Positions 10,079 through 21,624 of a stretch of DNA of 64,000 nt are shown in pieces. The stretch spans positions 62,001-126,000 of the forward strand of contig NZ_JAQSDZ010000006.1 in the NCBI RefSeq assembly GCF_029946165.1, given 5' to 3'. The notes under the pieces were generated by a model, which was not told where the DNA came from, made no database searches, and saw only the letters and a list, made by a program, of their open reading frames with translations. The first letter of the stretch is position 1; each line of letters starts with the position of its first letter. The translations under genes and the position numbers were made by a program. The stretch comes from Methylotenera sp. (lineage in GTDB: Bacteria > Pseudomonadota > Gammaproteobacteria > Burkholderiales > Methylophilaceae).

Positions 10079-10729
10079 TTAACGAACACGTGTAGATTTA
10101 TCTAAATAAGCTTTTACTGCGTCAAGCACATGGCCTGTAGGAAGGTTTGTTAATAAACGTCGACGCAACAAGAACTCCACTATAAACATAAGTGCTACCA
10201 GCGGTAAGGTGAAGAAATTGACGAAGATTGACCACGTTGCTAACGGCGTCATAAAAAAAAACAATGTCGAGGTAATACTGATTGCTGCAAAAAATATCAC
10301 CCAAGCCACAGTCACTCTACGAGCATAAATTTCATGCTCTGCTGGGAGCGAACCTCTATTAATTATTTCGGCAAAATGCACGCATAAAGGTTTACGACCT
10401 GGTAACAGCGTTTGTCCAAAAGTCATCATCAAGGCTAACATTAATCCAACATCCAATATCCAGAATACAAGCCCAGAATGCTCTTTTAAAAATGCCCATA
10501 AAAACCAAGAGATAATAGATAACGTAAGCAATATACTTATGCTAAATAAGTGCGATCTACTCTTCCAAGCATAGCTAAGCACAATTATGAATATGGGTAT
10601 TAAGGCTAATACTGCAGCGAGTGAACTGGGAACGTTGGACGTGTTAACGTGGTGTACCAACAACGCATAAATTACAATACATGCCGTAATGCCTAATCCA
10701 CGTGCAATTCTGATGAACTTGAGCATCAT
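10079..10729 (-). CDS. Integral membrane protein (COG4648/ApeG-like)
   Basis: Multiple TM segments; position between ACP and AMP ligase matches the APE gene order. Confidence 0.65.
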   Translation of the reverse strand: MMLKFIRIARGLGITACIVIYALLVHHVNTSNVPSSLAAVLALIPIFIIVLSYAWKSRSHLFSISILLTLSIISWFLWAFLKEHSGLVFWILDVGLMLALMMTFGQTLLPGRKPLCVHFAEIINRGSLPAEHEIYARRVTVAWVIFFAAISITSTLFFFMTPLATWSIFVNFFTLPLVALMFIVEFLLRRRLLTNLPTGHVLDAVKAYLDKSTRVR

Positions 10730-10743
10730 CCTTTACTGAAATC

Positions 10744-11022
10744 TCAGCTTGCCTTATTTGCTGCAACATAGCTTGTAAGATTGTGTAGCGAACTGAAAAT
10801 TTCATGATTATTTTCGCTATCTGCCTTGAGCTGCAAACCATAACGTTTCGAAATGACCAAAGCAACTTCAAGAATATCAATAGAATCCAAACCTAGTCCG
10901 TCGCCATAAAGCGGTGCGTCTGGGTCAATTTCATTTGCTGAAGTATCCAGATTTAGTGCCTGAACCATTAATTCAGCAACCTCAAGTTGTAAAGCCTTGT
11001 TATTTTCAATCATGATTGTCAT
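10744..11022 (-). CDS. Acyl carrier protein (ApeE/F-like)
   Basis: LGLDSIDILEVALVISKRYG phosphopantetheine attachment motif DSID. Confidence 0.9.
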   Translation of the reverse strand: MTIMIENNKALQLEVAELMVQALNLDTSANEIDPDAPLYGDGLGLDSIDILEVALVISKRYGLQLKADSENNHEIFSSLHNLTSYVAANKAS

Positions 11023-11467
11023 TTTAATAGAAACTCATCCTATTTGAATGAGTAATTAATCGGTGAGTTGATAGTATATTGAACCGCAGAGACTTGCCAA
11101 GTTTTTTTAGAGCATAACATGATTTAACTTTTTGACCATATCTCTGGGTTTAAAATATGCGAGGTCAGTCGGCAAGCTACAATGCTTAACCTTACCTTTA
11201 ACATTAATAAATTTCGTGAGCAGCATCGTTGCGCTTTTACGATGGCACTATGAAGATTTTACAAATATACGTTTTAGAAACTTCGTTTGAAAATATGTCT
11301 AACTAGAAAAATTAGAATAAATAAACCCCATTAACTTATCAAGATGACGGGGTTGTTTACATTAAAAAGAATGGTAGATCCTAAAATGGTAGTTCATATA
11401 TAACTAAATTAAATTATTAACTTTTAACTAATTGATAATAAACAATATTTGTTGTAAACATACTTAT

Positions 11468-11701
11468 TCAAGCAACTTTGTGAGCCACAGGATTCTGCCA
11501 AAGTGGAAACTGTAATGCTTCAAAATAAAAGTTAAGTAAAGTTGGTTCGTTATGTGTAGGATTCTCGGCAAGATAATCGGCAATCTTTGTGACTACACGT
11601 TGAAGCAACAACACAAATTCTTCAGGTATTTGATTATAAACCTCATAATTTGGCTGCTGATTTTGATTTACTAATACCCAGCAATTACCTAACTTATTCA
11701 A
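11468..11701 (-). CDS. Small hypothetical protein (77 aa)
   Basis: Isolated ORF in a ~1 kb intergenic region; no recognised family. Confidence 0.4.
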   Translation of the reverse strand: MNKLGNCWVLVNQNQQPNYEVYNQIPEEFVLLLQRVVTKIADYLAENPTHNEPTLLNFYFEALQFPLWQNPVAHKVA

Positions 11702-12068
11702 TTCAACAGTTAAGTTTTAATTGGCGATTAAAGCCTGAAGTCTGCTTTCAACCTACTTGAGCTGTGCAATCTACCTAGCTTGGTATCCTATTGGTAGGTT
11801 AGGGGATGATTTTGAAGGTTATCACTCACTCTGGAAATTTAAGTATGGCGTTATATTAATTTAAGTGACTTTTCCGCTTCTACTCTTATATTTAAAAGTA
11901 ATTCGAATGTAGCAATATCTATTCATATTAATCAGATGGTGAAATTCGTGCTCAGTAAATACCAGCACATGACATAAAGCTTTGTTAGTAAACCTTGCTT
12001 ACTTGAGATGAAATCATTTAAGCCCTAATTAAGAAGCATAAACAATAAATTATCGGATCTATCCTCAC

Positions 12069-14557
12069 ATGTCACAATTAATTTTAAAGAATGAATTGGT
12101 AAGTGATGAATTTATGTGGCCTGAGCCACCCTATTTCAAATTCATATCAAGCTTTGGCAAGACAGCGCTCGAAACCTGTTTCGTTCATTTAATTGATGGC
12201 AAAGAATTGGCTGGTTACCTGATTAGATTTTCACCAGATGAGAAGCGTATTTTACTTCAACCAGTGAATCAAAGTACTAGTGAAGTCATACATTTTGATC
12301 AAATCAGCGATTTACAATTATTGCGTCCTATTTCGCTAGTAAGAGAACAAGGCTTTCTTGAAGCGCGTGCGCAGGATACGCTTCCAGTATCTGACAAGCA
12401 AACTTATAAAATAGAGATCATCAATGATTCGACTCTGACTGGCGATACTTTCGGTTACTTAAATACGGAAGCTGGTTTATATATTTATCCTGCAACAAAA
12501 AATGAAAAAATTGAGAGGCACTTCATCCCTCAGCACTCAATTAAAAATTATCAAATTGGTATGCATATTGGCAAAGTACTGATAGAGGAAAATCTTGCGA
12601 CTGCCAAAGTAGTTGAAAGTGCTTTAGAGCATCAACAACAGTTGCGTTCAAAGTTAATTGGCGATTATTTATATGAAAATCAGATTCTGACGGCTGAACA
12701 ACTCAGGCAAGCCATCACCCATCAAGAAAAGCAGCCTGTCATAAAACTAGGTGAGGCGCTAATACAACTTAATCTGCTGACTAATGAACAATTAGAAGAT
12801 GCATTAGAGAAACAGAAACAAAATCGCTCACTGCGGCTTGGTCAAATTCTTGTCGATATGGGCGTAGTTGATGAACGCGCTTTGAAAGGCACATTATCGA
12901 AAAAGCTTGGCATTCCATTTGTCAATTTACCCAAATTTAACTTCGATCCAAATGCAATTAGATTGGTGGGCAAGTCCATCGCAAAAAGATTTAACCTGAT
13001 GCCGCTATGTATCCACGAGGATAAGTTGGTAGTTGCATTTGAAGATCCAATGAATTCAAAAGTAATTGATGAGTTACGCTTCGTTACTCAGATGAAAATA
13101 CTTCCAGCCATGGCGTCGCATGAGGACATTAAACTAGCTGTTGAAGAAAATTATGGCAATTTCAGTTGGTCAGAAGATGAACAAAGTAGCGTTAAAGAAA
13201 AGGTTGATGGCTCTATTGAGTATAGTCAAAATGAAAGCGCTGATGCTGACTTTGGTATCAATGACCTCGCAAGTAAGTTGTTTGATGAAGATAAGTCCAG
13301 AGTCAAAGAAATTGTTAATGAGCCAATAGCAGAGTCAGATAACACATTAGTACAACTGGTCAATAAGATTATTCTTGATGCTTTCAAGGACGGTGTATCA
13401 GACATCCACATTGAAACTTACCCTGATAAAAAAAATACACGTGTGCGTTTCCGTAAAGATGGAACGCTTATGCATTATTTAGAAGTCCCAGCTAACTTTC
13501 GTAATGCCTTGATTTCACGTATTAAGATTATGGCACAACTCGATATATCAGAACGTCGCAAACCACAGGATGGCAAATTAGATTTCCAGCAATATGGCCC
13601 CGCAAAAGTGGAACTAAGGGTTGTGACTATCCCTACGACAAATGGACTTGAAGATATCGTGATGCGCTTGCTGGCAGCATCTAAGCCTTTACCAATGGAT
13701 AAGTTAGGATTATCCGATGAAGTTCTCGAAACAGTAAAAAGAATGATAGCGCATCCGCATGGCTTAATACTAGTCTGCGGGCCTACAGGTTCGGGTAAAA
13801 CCACCACATTGCACTCACTCATGGGTCATATCAACTCCCCAGAACGCAAAATATGGACTGCTGAAGACCCAATCGAAATCACTCAAACTGGTTTAAGACA
13901 AGTTCAGGTAAATGCAAAGATTGGTTGGACCTTCGCTGCGGCGATGCGAAGTTTCTTGCGCGCTGACCCAGATGTAATTATGGTAGGTGAAATGCGTGAT
14001 GAAGAAACCACCAAGATTGGCATCGAGGCCTCTCTTACTGGACATCTTGTACTCTCCACGCTCCACCTAACAGTGCGCCAGAAAGTATAGTGCGGATGCT
14101 TGACCTTGGCATGGATCCATTTAATTTTGCTGATGCTTTGTTAGCCATATTGGCTCAGCGCTTAGCAAAAACACTCTGCTCAAAATGTAAGGAGGCTTAT
14201 GAGCCTGCTGAAAATGAATTAGAAGTGCTTGCAGCTGAATATGTTGATAACACTGAAGGTAACGCAACTCTAATTCTTGAACGTTGGAGAGAGCATAGCG
14301 CTAATAACAAACTTATTCTTTATAAAGCTAAAGGTTGTAAATATTGCAACCACACGGGCTATCGAGGACGATTAGGACTCTATGAACTAATGACTGTGAC
14401 TCCCTCCATCAGAAGAATGATACAAAAGCGTGCGCTTGTAAGTGAAATAACACAAGGAGCTTTGGCCAATGGGATGAATACTTTAAAGCAAGATGGCATT
14501 CACAAAGTGATACAAGGTCTGACCGACATCGCTCAGGTGCGGGCAGTCTGTGCGTAA
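12069..14557 (+). pseudogene. GspE/PulE/PilB-family ATPase split by an apparent -1 frameshift
   Basis: ORF1 (12069-14090) has MshEN-like repeats, Walker A GPTGSGKTTT and Walker B-type ...PDVIMVGEMRDEET; it loses homology at LVLSTLH|LTVRQKV*. ORF2 (14090-14557) continues in another frame with MLDLGMDPFNFADALLAILAQRLAKTLCSKC (tetracysteine region). Frame restoration gives STLHTNSAPESIVRMLDLG. Confidence 0.85.
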
Positions 14558-15591
14558 TTAAAGTTAATTTAACCAATAGCATTTAAGATGACAGCAAGTA
14601 AGTTACTAATTAAATAGAATAAACTCAAGAGTTGGAGTCGTTGACTGCAATGCATTATCATCTTGGATCAATATTTTAAAGACTTTGCACTTCCGTTTGG
14701 TTGTATAGTCCTAGCTTCAGTAACTCCTGTTATTTTTGCATGTTTTATTTCATCAATGGGTATGCACGCAGCTAAATACACCTCCCCTATTCAAATGCAG
14801 CATATCCCTTAATGTGATGTGCTAGGCCCGATTTAGAAAAGGGGATCTGCTCATGATTCTGCTAACAAAATTCATTAGATAAATTGAAAGTTACTTTGGA
14901 TCTAAAGCCAATACTGGCTATCAATTAAAGAGCCAATCTACACCCCTTGTTTAGCTATGAAGCGCATTTCCATAGCCCAGACAAGACTTAAAATTAATCT
15001 GACAAAAGTCTCTACTTGCATCTAACTCAAAGACTTCAAAGTACAATTTCTTTCTGAATCTAAGTTCAAGATTTTCTTTTCGCCCCTCCATGAACTTTAG
15101 TAATACAGTTATTGCACTCAAAGAAGTAAGCATCGCTGACAATGACAAAGAGTTATTTCTTATTTGTGTTGTGACATATAAGTTAGGATAAAAAAGTGGT
15201 ATGCCGGAGTTATATCGACAAGCAAGCTGCTGCGCTCCCCATTAGCCATCACAAACCTTCTGACAAAAATCCTCATAACCATTTAATCCCTTAAACGAAC
15301 ATTTAATTTAGAAAAAAATATTTAGTTTTTTGATTTACTTAATTAAAGAATATTTGTTATGAGCATCGTCATCAATAGAATAAAACATGAAAAAATCAAT
15401 GTTATATTTCATTGATGGATTGATAAAAATAGAGTGGGTATTTATAGAGGGCTGTGGAAATTTTGAATCTGTTGCTAAGTAATAATCAATAGTTTTTATA
15501 TAAACCTTATTTAATCTTTACACAAATTAAGGTATCCAATACACAAAAAAATATTGAAAATAAATTACATTTTAAATTTGCTCATGCCAAT

Positions 15592-15618
15592 AAAAAAGCC
15601 CCTGAAAACAGGGGCTTA
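15592..15618 (-). terminator. Rho-independent terminator downstream of ssb
   Basis: Minus strand reads TAAGCCCCTGTTTTCAGGGGCTTTTTTA: GC-rich stem followed by T tract. Confidence 0.85.
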
Positions 15619-15654
15619 GAACCTAATACTTTACACGACTGCTATAGGTAAGTC

Positions 15655-16170
15655 CTAAAATGGAATGTCGTCTTCAAAATCATCAAAGCCCGAACCGCTA
15701 GTCGCTGCTTTTGGGGCTGATTGCGCAGACGCTGGTTTTGCTGAAGACTGGCTAGCACTTGATGAACTTTGATCGTAATCGCTACTGCCGCTACTTTGAT
15801 CCATACCGCCTTCATAGCTAGCATTTGAACCAGAACCATCACGGCCGCCTAGCATTTGCATTTGATCTGCAATGATTTCTGTCGTATAGCGATCTTGACC
15901 CTCTTTAGTTTGCCATTTACGTGTTTGCAAGCGGCCTTCAACATACACTGGGCGACCTTTTTTAAGGTACTCACCTGCAATTTCCGCAAGTTTGCGATAC
16001 ATCACAATATTGTGCCATTCAGTGCGCTCTTGCTTTGCGCCCGATTTATCTTTCCAACTATCGGTAGTCGCAATGCTAAAGTTACAAACTGCTTCGCCAT
16101 TTGGCATAAATCTTACTTCAGGATCACGGCCTAAATTACCTACTAAGATGACTTTATTTACTGATGCCAT
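15655..16170 (-). CDS. ssb: Single-stranded DNA-binding protein
   Basis: [20 protein letters not shown]... and acidic C-terminal tail DDFEDDIPF. Confidence 0.97.
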   Translation of the reverse strand: MASVNKVILVGNLGRDPEVRFMPNGEAVCNFSIATTDSWKDKSGAKQERTEWHNIVMYRKLAEIAGEYLKKGRPVYVEGRLQTRKWQTKEGQDRYTTEIIADQMQMLGGRDGSGSNASYEGGMDQSSGSSDYDQSSSSASQSSAKPASAQSAPKAATSGSGFDDFEDDIPF

Positions 16171-16172
16171 TT

Positions 16173-17705
16173 TTATCCCCTCAACAATTGATGTACTTGT
16201 GTTTGCAATTGGGTTTCATCCCCATGTTGCGATTTATCTATCTTTAATATGACGGTGTATTCTTGCGGCAATACCACAGCTTCTATCACCCCTACCAGCG
16301 CTAGCAACTTGCCCTTTAACAACTCAGCAGCGTCTGCTGTTAACTCAGGCGCATCTTCATCCAAGCCGTACATTTTAGTTTTTACTGCAGGTGGCGCTTG
16401 CATTGAATAAGCAAATATTAGCCATAAAAGCATCATCACGCTACAGAAAATAAACACACTGGCAAAACCTGCTTTATGTGATAAATAACCACCAAAAGCT
16501 CCACCGACAAATACGCCTAGTGACTGCGAAGTATTATAAACGCCAATCGCCGTTCCTTTTGCTGCAGCTGGTGCAATTTTACTAATGATTGAAGGCAAGG
16601 AGGCTTCAAGTACGTTAAATGCTATAAAGTACAGTGTAAGTGAAAGCACTATGCCCCAGAATAGCTGAATGGAAGCTGAGAACATTAATTGCGCAATGAA
16701 CATAGTAGCGATTGCACCTACGAAAACCTGCTTCATTTTGGCTTTCTTTTCCGCATAAATAATTGCTGGCACCATAAATACGAAGGAAGCAATTAATACA
16801 GGTAAGTAAATCATCCAATGCTGGTTTTCATGCAAATCACTTGATTTAGCAAGGGCAAATGGCACAACAACAAACATCGCCATTTGAGCGGCGTGTAGTG
16901 CAAAAATACCGTAATTTAAGCGTAGTAATTGTTTGTTTTTAAGAACGTCTTTTAATTTAGCTGGCGCTGCGCTGGCATCAGAATGATAGTGGCTATGCAA
17001 TGGTTCTGGCACCACAAATTTCATCACAGCGATTGCAGCTAAACTTAAAATTGCTGTCATCGCGAATATGCCTGGCACGCCAATCCATTGATTAAGTAAA
17101 GGGCCTATCACTAATGAAACGGCAAAGGCGATACCAATGGTACCGCCTATGGTTGCCATGGCTTTGGTGCGGTTTTCATCTCGAGTTAAATCTGCTAACA
17201 AGGCGGTTACAGCGGCAGAAACAGCCCCAGCGCCTTGTAAGGCTCTACCTAAAATAACACCTTCTATATTCATCGCCAATGAAGCCACCATGCTGCCAAT
17301 TGCAAAGATTGCTAGTCCTAAGTAAATCATAGGCTTGCGACCAAATTTATCTGAGGCCATGCCAAACGGCAATTGGAACAAAGCTTGCGTTAATCCATAA
17401 GCACCAAGCGCTAGTCCAATTTGCAAGGCATTTGGTCTTGGTAGAAAATTGTTTGATGCATAAATGGCAAAAATTGGCAAAATAGAAAACATGCCAAACA
17501 TACGTAAACCGTAAATCGCCGCCAAGCTTATAGTGGCACGCACTTCTACAGGTGTCATTTTATCTGCTGGCAAATCGATAACACTCTTTGCGTTTGTTGC
17601 ATTATTGCCTTCTGTGGTAACCGCTGCTGATTTATCCGCATCTGCTGCAATGTCTGCAAAAAGGTCTTGCGTTTGATTGCTTGAATGGTTGTTGGGTGTT
17701 GACAT
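16173..17705 (-). CDS. MFS transporter (YajR-like, with C-terminal soluble extension)
   Basis: 12-TM MFS pattern, [18 protein letters not shown] motif A; hydrophilic ~60 aa C-terminal extension. Confidence 0.85.
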   Translation of the reverse strand: MSTPNNHSSNQTQDLFADIAADADKSAAVTTEGNNATNAKSVIDLPADKMTPVEVRATISLAAIYGLRMFGMFSILPIFAIYASNNFLPRPNALQIGLALGAYGLTQALFQLPFGMASDKFGRKPMIYLGLAIFAIGSMVASLAMNIEGVILGRALQGAGAVSAAVTALLADLTRDENRTKAMATIGGTIGIAFAVSLVIGPLLNQWIGVPGIFAMTAILSLAAIAVMKFVVPEPLHSHYHSDASAAPAKLKDVLKNKQLLRLNYGIFALHAAQMAMFVVVPFALAKSSDLHENQHWMIYLPVLIASFVFMVPAIIYAEKKAKMKQVFVGAIATMFIAQLMFSASIQLFWGIVLSLTLYFIAFNVLEASLPSIISKIAPAAAKGTAIGVYNTSQSLGVFVGGAFGGYLSHKAGFASVFIFCSVMMLLWLIFAYSMQAPPAVKTKMYGLDEDAPELTADAAELLKGKLLALVGVIEAVVLPQEYTVILKIDKSQHGDETQLQTQVHQLLRG

Positions 17706-17788
17706 AAAAAAACTAAAGGCCTAAAAATGTAGCTAAATGCGTAAAAGTATGTATATTAGCAGGTTGCCCTAATTTTCGTAAAAGCATT

Positions 17789-20602
17789 ATGGAATTCATC
17801 AAAATACGCGGTGCGCGAACGCACAATCTTAAAAACATTTCACTGGATATTCCACGCAATCAGCTGGTCGTGATTACGGGCTTATCAGGCTCGGGCAAGT
17901 CCTCACTTGCTTTTGATACACTGTATGCAGAAGGTCAGCGCCGCTATGTCGAATCGTTGTCAGCTTATGCTCGCCAATTTTTGGCACGTATGGATAAGCC
18001 TGATGTGGATTTGATTGAAGGTTTATCTCCGGCGATTTCTATTGAGCAAAAATCCACCTCGCACAACCCGCGTTCTACGGTTGGTACAGTGACAGAAATT
18101 CACGATTACCTACGTTTGCTTTATGCGCGCGCGGGAGACCCAGAGTGCCCTGAACATGGCATTAAGCTAGAAGCGCAAACCGTGAGTCAAATGGTAGATA
18201 GCGTGTTAGCGCTGCCTGAAGAAACCAAGCTGATGATTTTAGCGCCAGTGGTAAGTAACCGCAAAGGCGAGCAAGTCGATTTATTTGAAGAGCTAAAAGC
18301 ACAAGGTTTTGTACGCTTGCGCGTAGATGGAAAAATCTATGAGGTGGATGCTTTACCGCAACTCACCAAAACCACAAAACATACAGTTGAAGTTGTAATA
18401 GATCGTATCAAAGTTAAACAAGACATGAAGCAGCGTATTGCTGAATCATTTGAAACTGCATTACGTTTAGCTGAAGGAAAAGCCATTGCAGTTGAGATGG
18501 ATACCGACAAAGAGCACCTGTTCTCTGCCAAATTTTCTTGCCCCGTGTGTGACTATTCACTTGCTGAATTAGAGCCACGCCTATTCTCCTTCAACAACCC
18601 GATGGGCGCTTGTCCGAAGTGTGATGGCTTAGGTAATATTAACTTTTTCGACCCCAAACGCGTGGTAGCATTTCCACATTTATCACTGGCTGCTGGAGCA
18701 ATTAAAGGCTGGGATAAACGTAATCAATTTTACTTTCAAATGCTGGCAAGTATAGCAACGCACTTCAACTTCAACCTTGATACCGCGTTTGAAAAACTAC
18801 CTGAATACATTCAAAAAGTATTACTCAACGGCAGCGGTAAAGAGGTAATGCCGTTTAAATACCTGAATGAACGCGGTGTTTTCTTCGAAAAAACCCATGC
18901 GTTTGAAGGTATTTTAAATAACCTGCAACGCCGTTATCACGAAACTGATTCGCAAACTGTGCGTGAAGAGCTGGCAAAATATTTAAACTCACAAAGTTGC
19001 CCTGAGTGTTCTGGCACACGCTTACGCAAAGAAGCGCGCCATGTCAAAGTAGGTAATAAGAACATTCACGAAGTATGCGAAGTACCGCTTAAGTTAGCGC
19101 TCACTTTCTTTGATACGCTTGAATTGACTGGCTCAAAACTTGCGATTGCCGATAAAATCGTAAAAGAAATTAGCAACCGCCTGAAGTTTTTAACTAACGT
19201 TGGCTTAGAGTATTTATCACTTTCACGTTCAGCTGAAACGCTTTCTGGCGGCGAGGCGCAACGTATTCGTTTAGCCTCTCAAATCGGCAGCGGCTTAACA
19301 GGCGTGATGTACGTACTGGATGAGCCTTCAATTGGTTTGCATCAGCGCGACAATGACAGACTACTAGAAACGTTAAAGCGTCTGCGTGATATTGGTAACA
19401 GTGTGATTGTGGTGGAACATGACCATGATGCGATTTTAACGGCAGATTACGTGGTGGATATTGGACCAGGTGCAGGTGAACATGGCGGCAGAATTGTGGC
19501 GGAAGGCACCCCTGCTGAAGTTTTAGCTAACCCGAACTCGCTCACTGGTCAGTATTTGAGCGGCAAAAAACAAATAATTTATAACAAAAAACGTACGCCA
19601 CCAGATCCAGCGCGCTGGTTAAAATTAAGCAATGCGACAGGCAATAATCTAAAAGATGTCACATTAAAACTACCTGTGGGCTTACTAAGCTGCATTACAG
19701 GCGTTTCTGGTAGCGGCAAATCAACTCTGATTAACGACACCTTATACCGTGTGGTTTCTCAGCATTTATACGGAAGCAGTACTGAACCAGCGCCGTATAA
19801 CGAAATCGACGGTTTGGCATTTTTCGATAAAGTGGTCGATGTTGATCAAAGCCCAATTGGTCGTACGCCACGTTCAAACCCTGCGACTTACACAGGACTA
19901 TTCACGCCGATTCGTGATTTATTTGCAGGCGTGCCAGAAAGCCGTGTTCGCGGCTACGGCCCAGGTCGATATTCATTCAACGTTAAAGGTGGGCGCTGTG
20001 AAGCTTGCCAAGGTGACGGTGTATTACGCGTAGAAATGCACTTTTTACCAGACGTTTACGTGCCTTGCGATGTGTGTAAAGGTCATCGCTACAATCGCGA
20101 AACTTTAGAGATTCAATTCAAGGGTAAAAATATCCGCGAAGTATTAGAAATGACCGTTGAACAAGCACATAGCTTCTTTAGCGCACAGCCAGTGATTTCA
20201 CGAAAATTGAAAACATTATTAGATGTAGGCTTAGGCTATATCACGCTTGGACAAAGTGCGACGACCTTATCTGGTGGTGAAGCGCAGCGCGTTAAACTAG
20301 CGCTAGAACTCAGTAAACGTGACACAGGTCGCACACTCTACATTCTGGATGAACCAACGACTGGTTTGCATTTTGCCGATATTCAATTATTGCTTGATGT
20401 AATTCATCGCCTACGTGACGCAGGCAATACCATCGTCATTATTGAACACAATCTAGATGTGATTAAAACTGCGGACTGGATAGTGGACATGGGACCAGAA
20501 GGCGGCGATGGCGGCGGTACAATTATTGCACAAGGTACACCAGAAGAAGTTGCTTTAAGCACCGAAAGCTATACGGCTAAATACCTCAAGACTATGCTGT
20601 AA
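17789..20602 (+). CDS. uvrA: Excinuclease ABC subunit A
   Basis: 937 aa; duplicated ABC domains ([41 protein letters not shown]) and zinc-finger CxxC motifs. Confidence 0.98.
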   Translation: MEFIKIRGARTHNLKNISLDIPRNQLVVITGLSGSGKSSLAFDTLYAEGQRRYVESLSAYARQFLARMDKPDVDLIEGLSPAISIEQKSTSHNPRSTVGTVTEIHDYLRLLYARAGDPECPEHGIKLEAQTVSQMVDSVLALPEETKLMILAPVVSNRKGEQVDLFEELKAQGFVRLRVDGKIYEVDALPQLTKTTKHTVEVVIDRIKVKQDMKQRIAESFETALRLAEGKAIAVEMDTDKEHLFSAKFSCPVCDYSLAELEPRLFSFNNPMGACPKCDGLGNINFFDPKRVVAFPHLSLAAGAIKGWDKRNQFYFQMLASIATHFNFNLDTAFEKLPEYIQKVLLNGSGKEVMPFKYLNERGVFFEKTHAFEGILNNLQRRYHETDSQTVREELAKYLNSQSCPECSGTRLRKEARHVKVGNKNIHEVCEVPLKLALTFFDTLELTGSKLAIADKIVKEISNRLKFLTNVGLEYLSLSRSAETLSGGEAQRIRLASQIGSGLTGVMYVLDEPSIGLHQRDNDRLLETLKRLRDIGNSVIVVEHDHDAILTADYVVDIGPGAGEHGGRIVAEGTPAEVLANPNSLTGQYLSGKKQIIYNKKRTPPDPARWLKLSNATGNNLKDVTLKLPVGLLSCITGVSGSGKSTLINDTLYRVVSQHLYGSSTEPAPYNEIDGLAFFDKVVDVDQSPIGRTPRSNPATYTGLFTPIRDLFAGVPESRVRGYGPGRYSFNVKGGRCEACQGDGVLRVEMHFLPDVYVPCDVCKGHRYNRETLEIQFKGKNIREVLEMTVEQAHSFFSAQPVISRKLKTLLDVGLGYITLGQSATTLSGGEAQRVKLALELSKRDTGRTLYILDEPTTGLHFADIQLLLDVIHRLRDAGNTIVIIEHNLDVIKTADWIVDMGPEGGDGGGTIIAQGTPEEVALSTESYTAKYLKTML

Positions 20603-20632
20603 AACCTAGTGCTAATCTGATTAAGAAACTGT

Positions 20633-20857
20633 ATGAAAGTACCAAAGAAATACTCAAATATCCTATTTGCTTTTGTTATGTCTTTGCTTATGGCTTTCAT
20701 CATGTCTGGCGTGTTAACAGCGTTATTTGCGGGTATTGGCGCACAGTTTTTTTCACACTGGATCGGCGCATTTATTCACGCTTGGCCAGTGGCGTTTCCA
20801 GCAGTCTTGTTGGTTGCGCCTATCGTTAAAAAAATAGTCGCAAGCCTTACTGAGTAA
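20633..20857 (+). CDS. DUF2798-like small membrane protein
   Basis: 74 aa, two TM helices, MSLLMAFIMSGVLT...HAWPVAFPAVLLVAP typical of DUF2798. Confidence 0.7.
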   Translation: MKVPKKYSNILFAFVMSLLMAFIMSGVLTALFAGIGAQFFSHWIGAFIHAWPVAFPAVLLVAPIVKKIVASLTE

Positions 20858-20860
20858 ACC

Positions 20861-21595
20861 TTACGGAACCTCTGCAAAGCGCATTCTAGCTTGTATGGTA
20901 GCTGTTCTACGGTTTAGGTAGGAAGTTGATTTATGTGCATCGTAATAGCGCGGATTGGGAATCATTGCGGCTAGTTTTGCTGCTTGCGCACGACTTAACT
21001 TTGCCGCGCTGGTTTTGTAATAATGCCGCGATGCAGCTTCCGCACCAAACACGCCATTACCCCACTCAATCACATTTAAATAAATCTCTAAAATTCGGCG
21101 CTTGCTTAATACCTTCTCCAGCATCACAGTGATAAGCACCTCCTCGCCTTTGCGCCAAGGAGTGCGCTTGGTCGATAAAAATAAATTCTTAGCGAGTTGT
21201 TGGCTGATGGTTGAACCACCTGCAACAATTTTGCCTTTTTTTATATTTTTTTCGTAAGCCTTCTCAATGCCTTCCCAATCAAAACCTTCATGGTCTACAA
21301 ACTTGGCATCTTCGCTGGCGATAACTGCACGTTTGAGATTGTTTGAAATTTTAGCGTAATCCACCCATTGATATTTCAACTCAGCATCGGGCTTTTTTTC
21401 ATGAATGACTTCCAAACGATCAACCATAAACGCGCTAGAAGTTGGATTGAATTTTATCCACCAGCAAATGTGCAAAAAAATCCACAGTTGATATAAAAAA
21501 AGTAGTATAAAAAATATTACTAAAACCCTAGTGACAAAACCACCAAACCCCAATGGCTTAGCATTAGGCCTGTTATTAAATATCCAATTTTTCAT
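20861..21595 (-). CDS. mtgA: Monofunctional biosynthetic peptidoglycan transglycosylase
   Basis: AVIASEDAKFVDHEGFDWEGIEKA and GGSTISQQLAKNLFLS GT51 motifs. Confidence 0.93.
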   Translation of the reverse strand: MKNWIFNNRPNAKPLGFGGFVTRVLVIFFILLFLYQLWIFLHICWWIKFNPTSSAFMVDRLEVIHEKKPDAELKYQWVDYAKISNNLKRAVIASEDAKFVDHEGFDWEGIEKAYEKNIKKGKIVAGGSTISQQLAKNLFLSTKRTPWRKGEEVLITVMLEKVLSKRRILEIYLNVIEWGNGVFGAEAASRHYYKTSAAKLSRAQAAKLAAMIPNPRYYDAHKSTSYLNRRTATIQARMRFAEVP

Positions 21596-21624
21596 TAATT
21601 ATAATTTTTCTAAACTTAAATTGG

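Noticed and set aside
10644-10880. 78-aa minus-strand ORF overlapping the ACP and ApeG-like genes
   Set aside because: Different frame over two convincing CDSs, no domain features.
11325-11357. AACCCC ... GGGGTT terminator-like hairpin upstream of the APE-like cluster
   Set aside because: Long loop (~20 nt) and short 6-bp stem; not convincing without term-seq.
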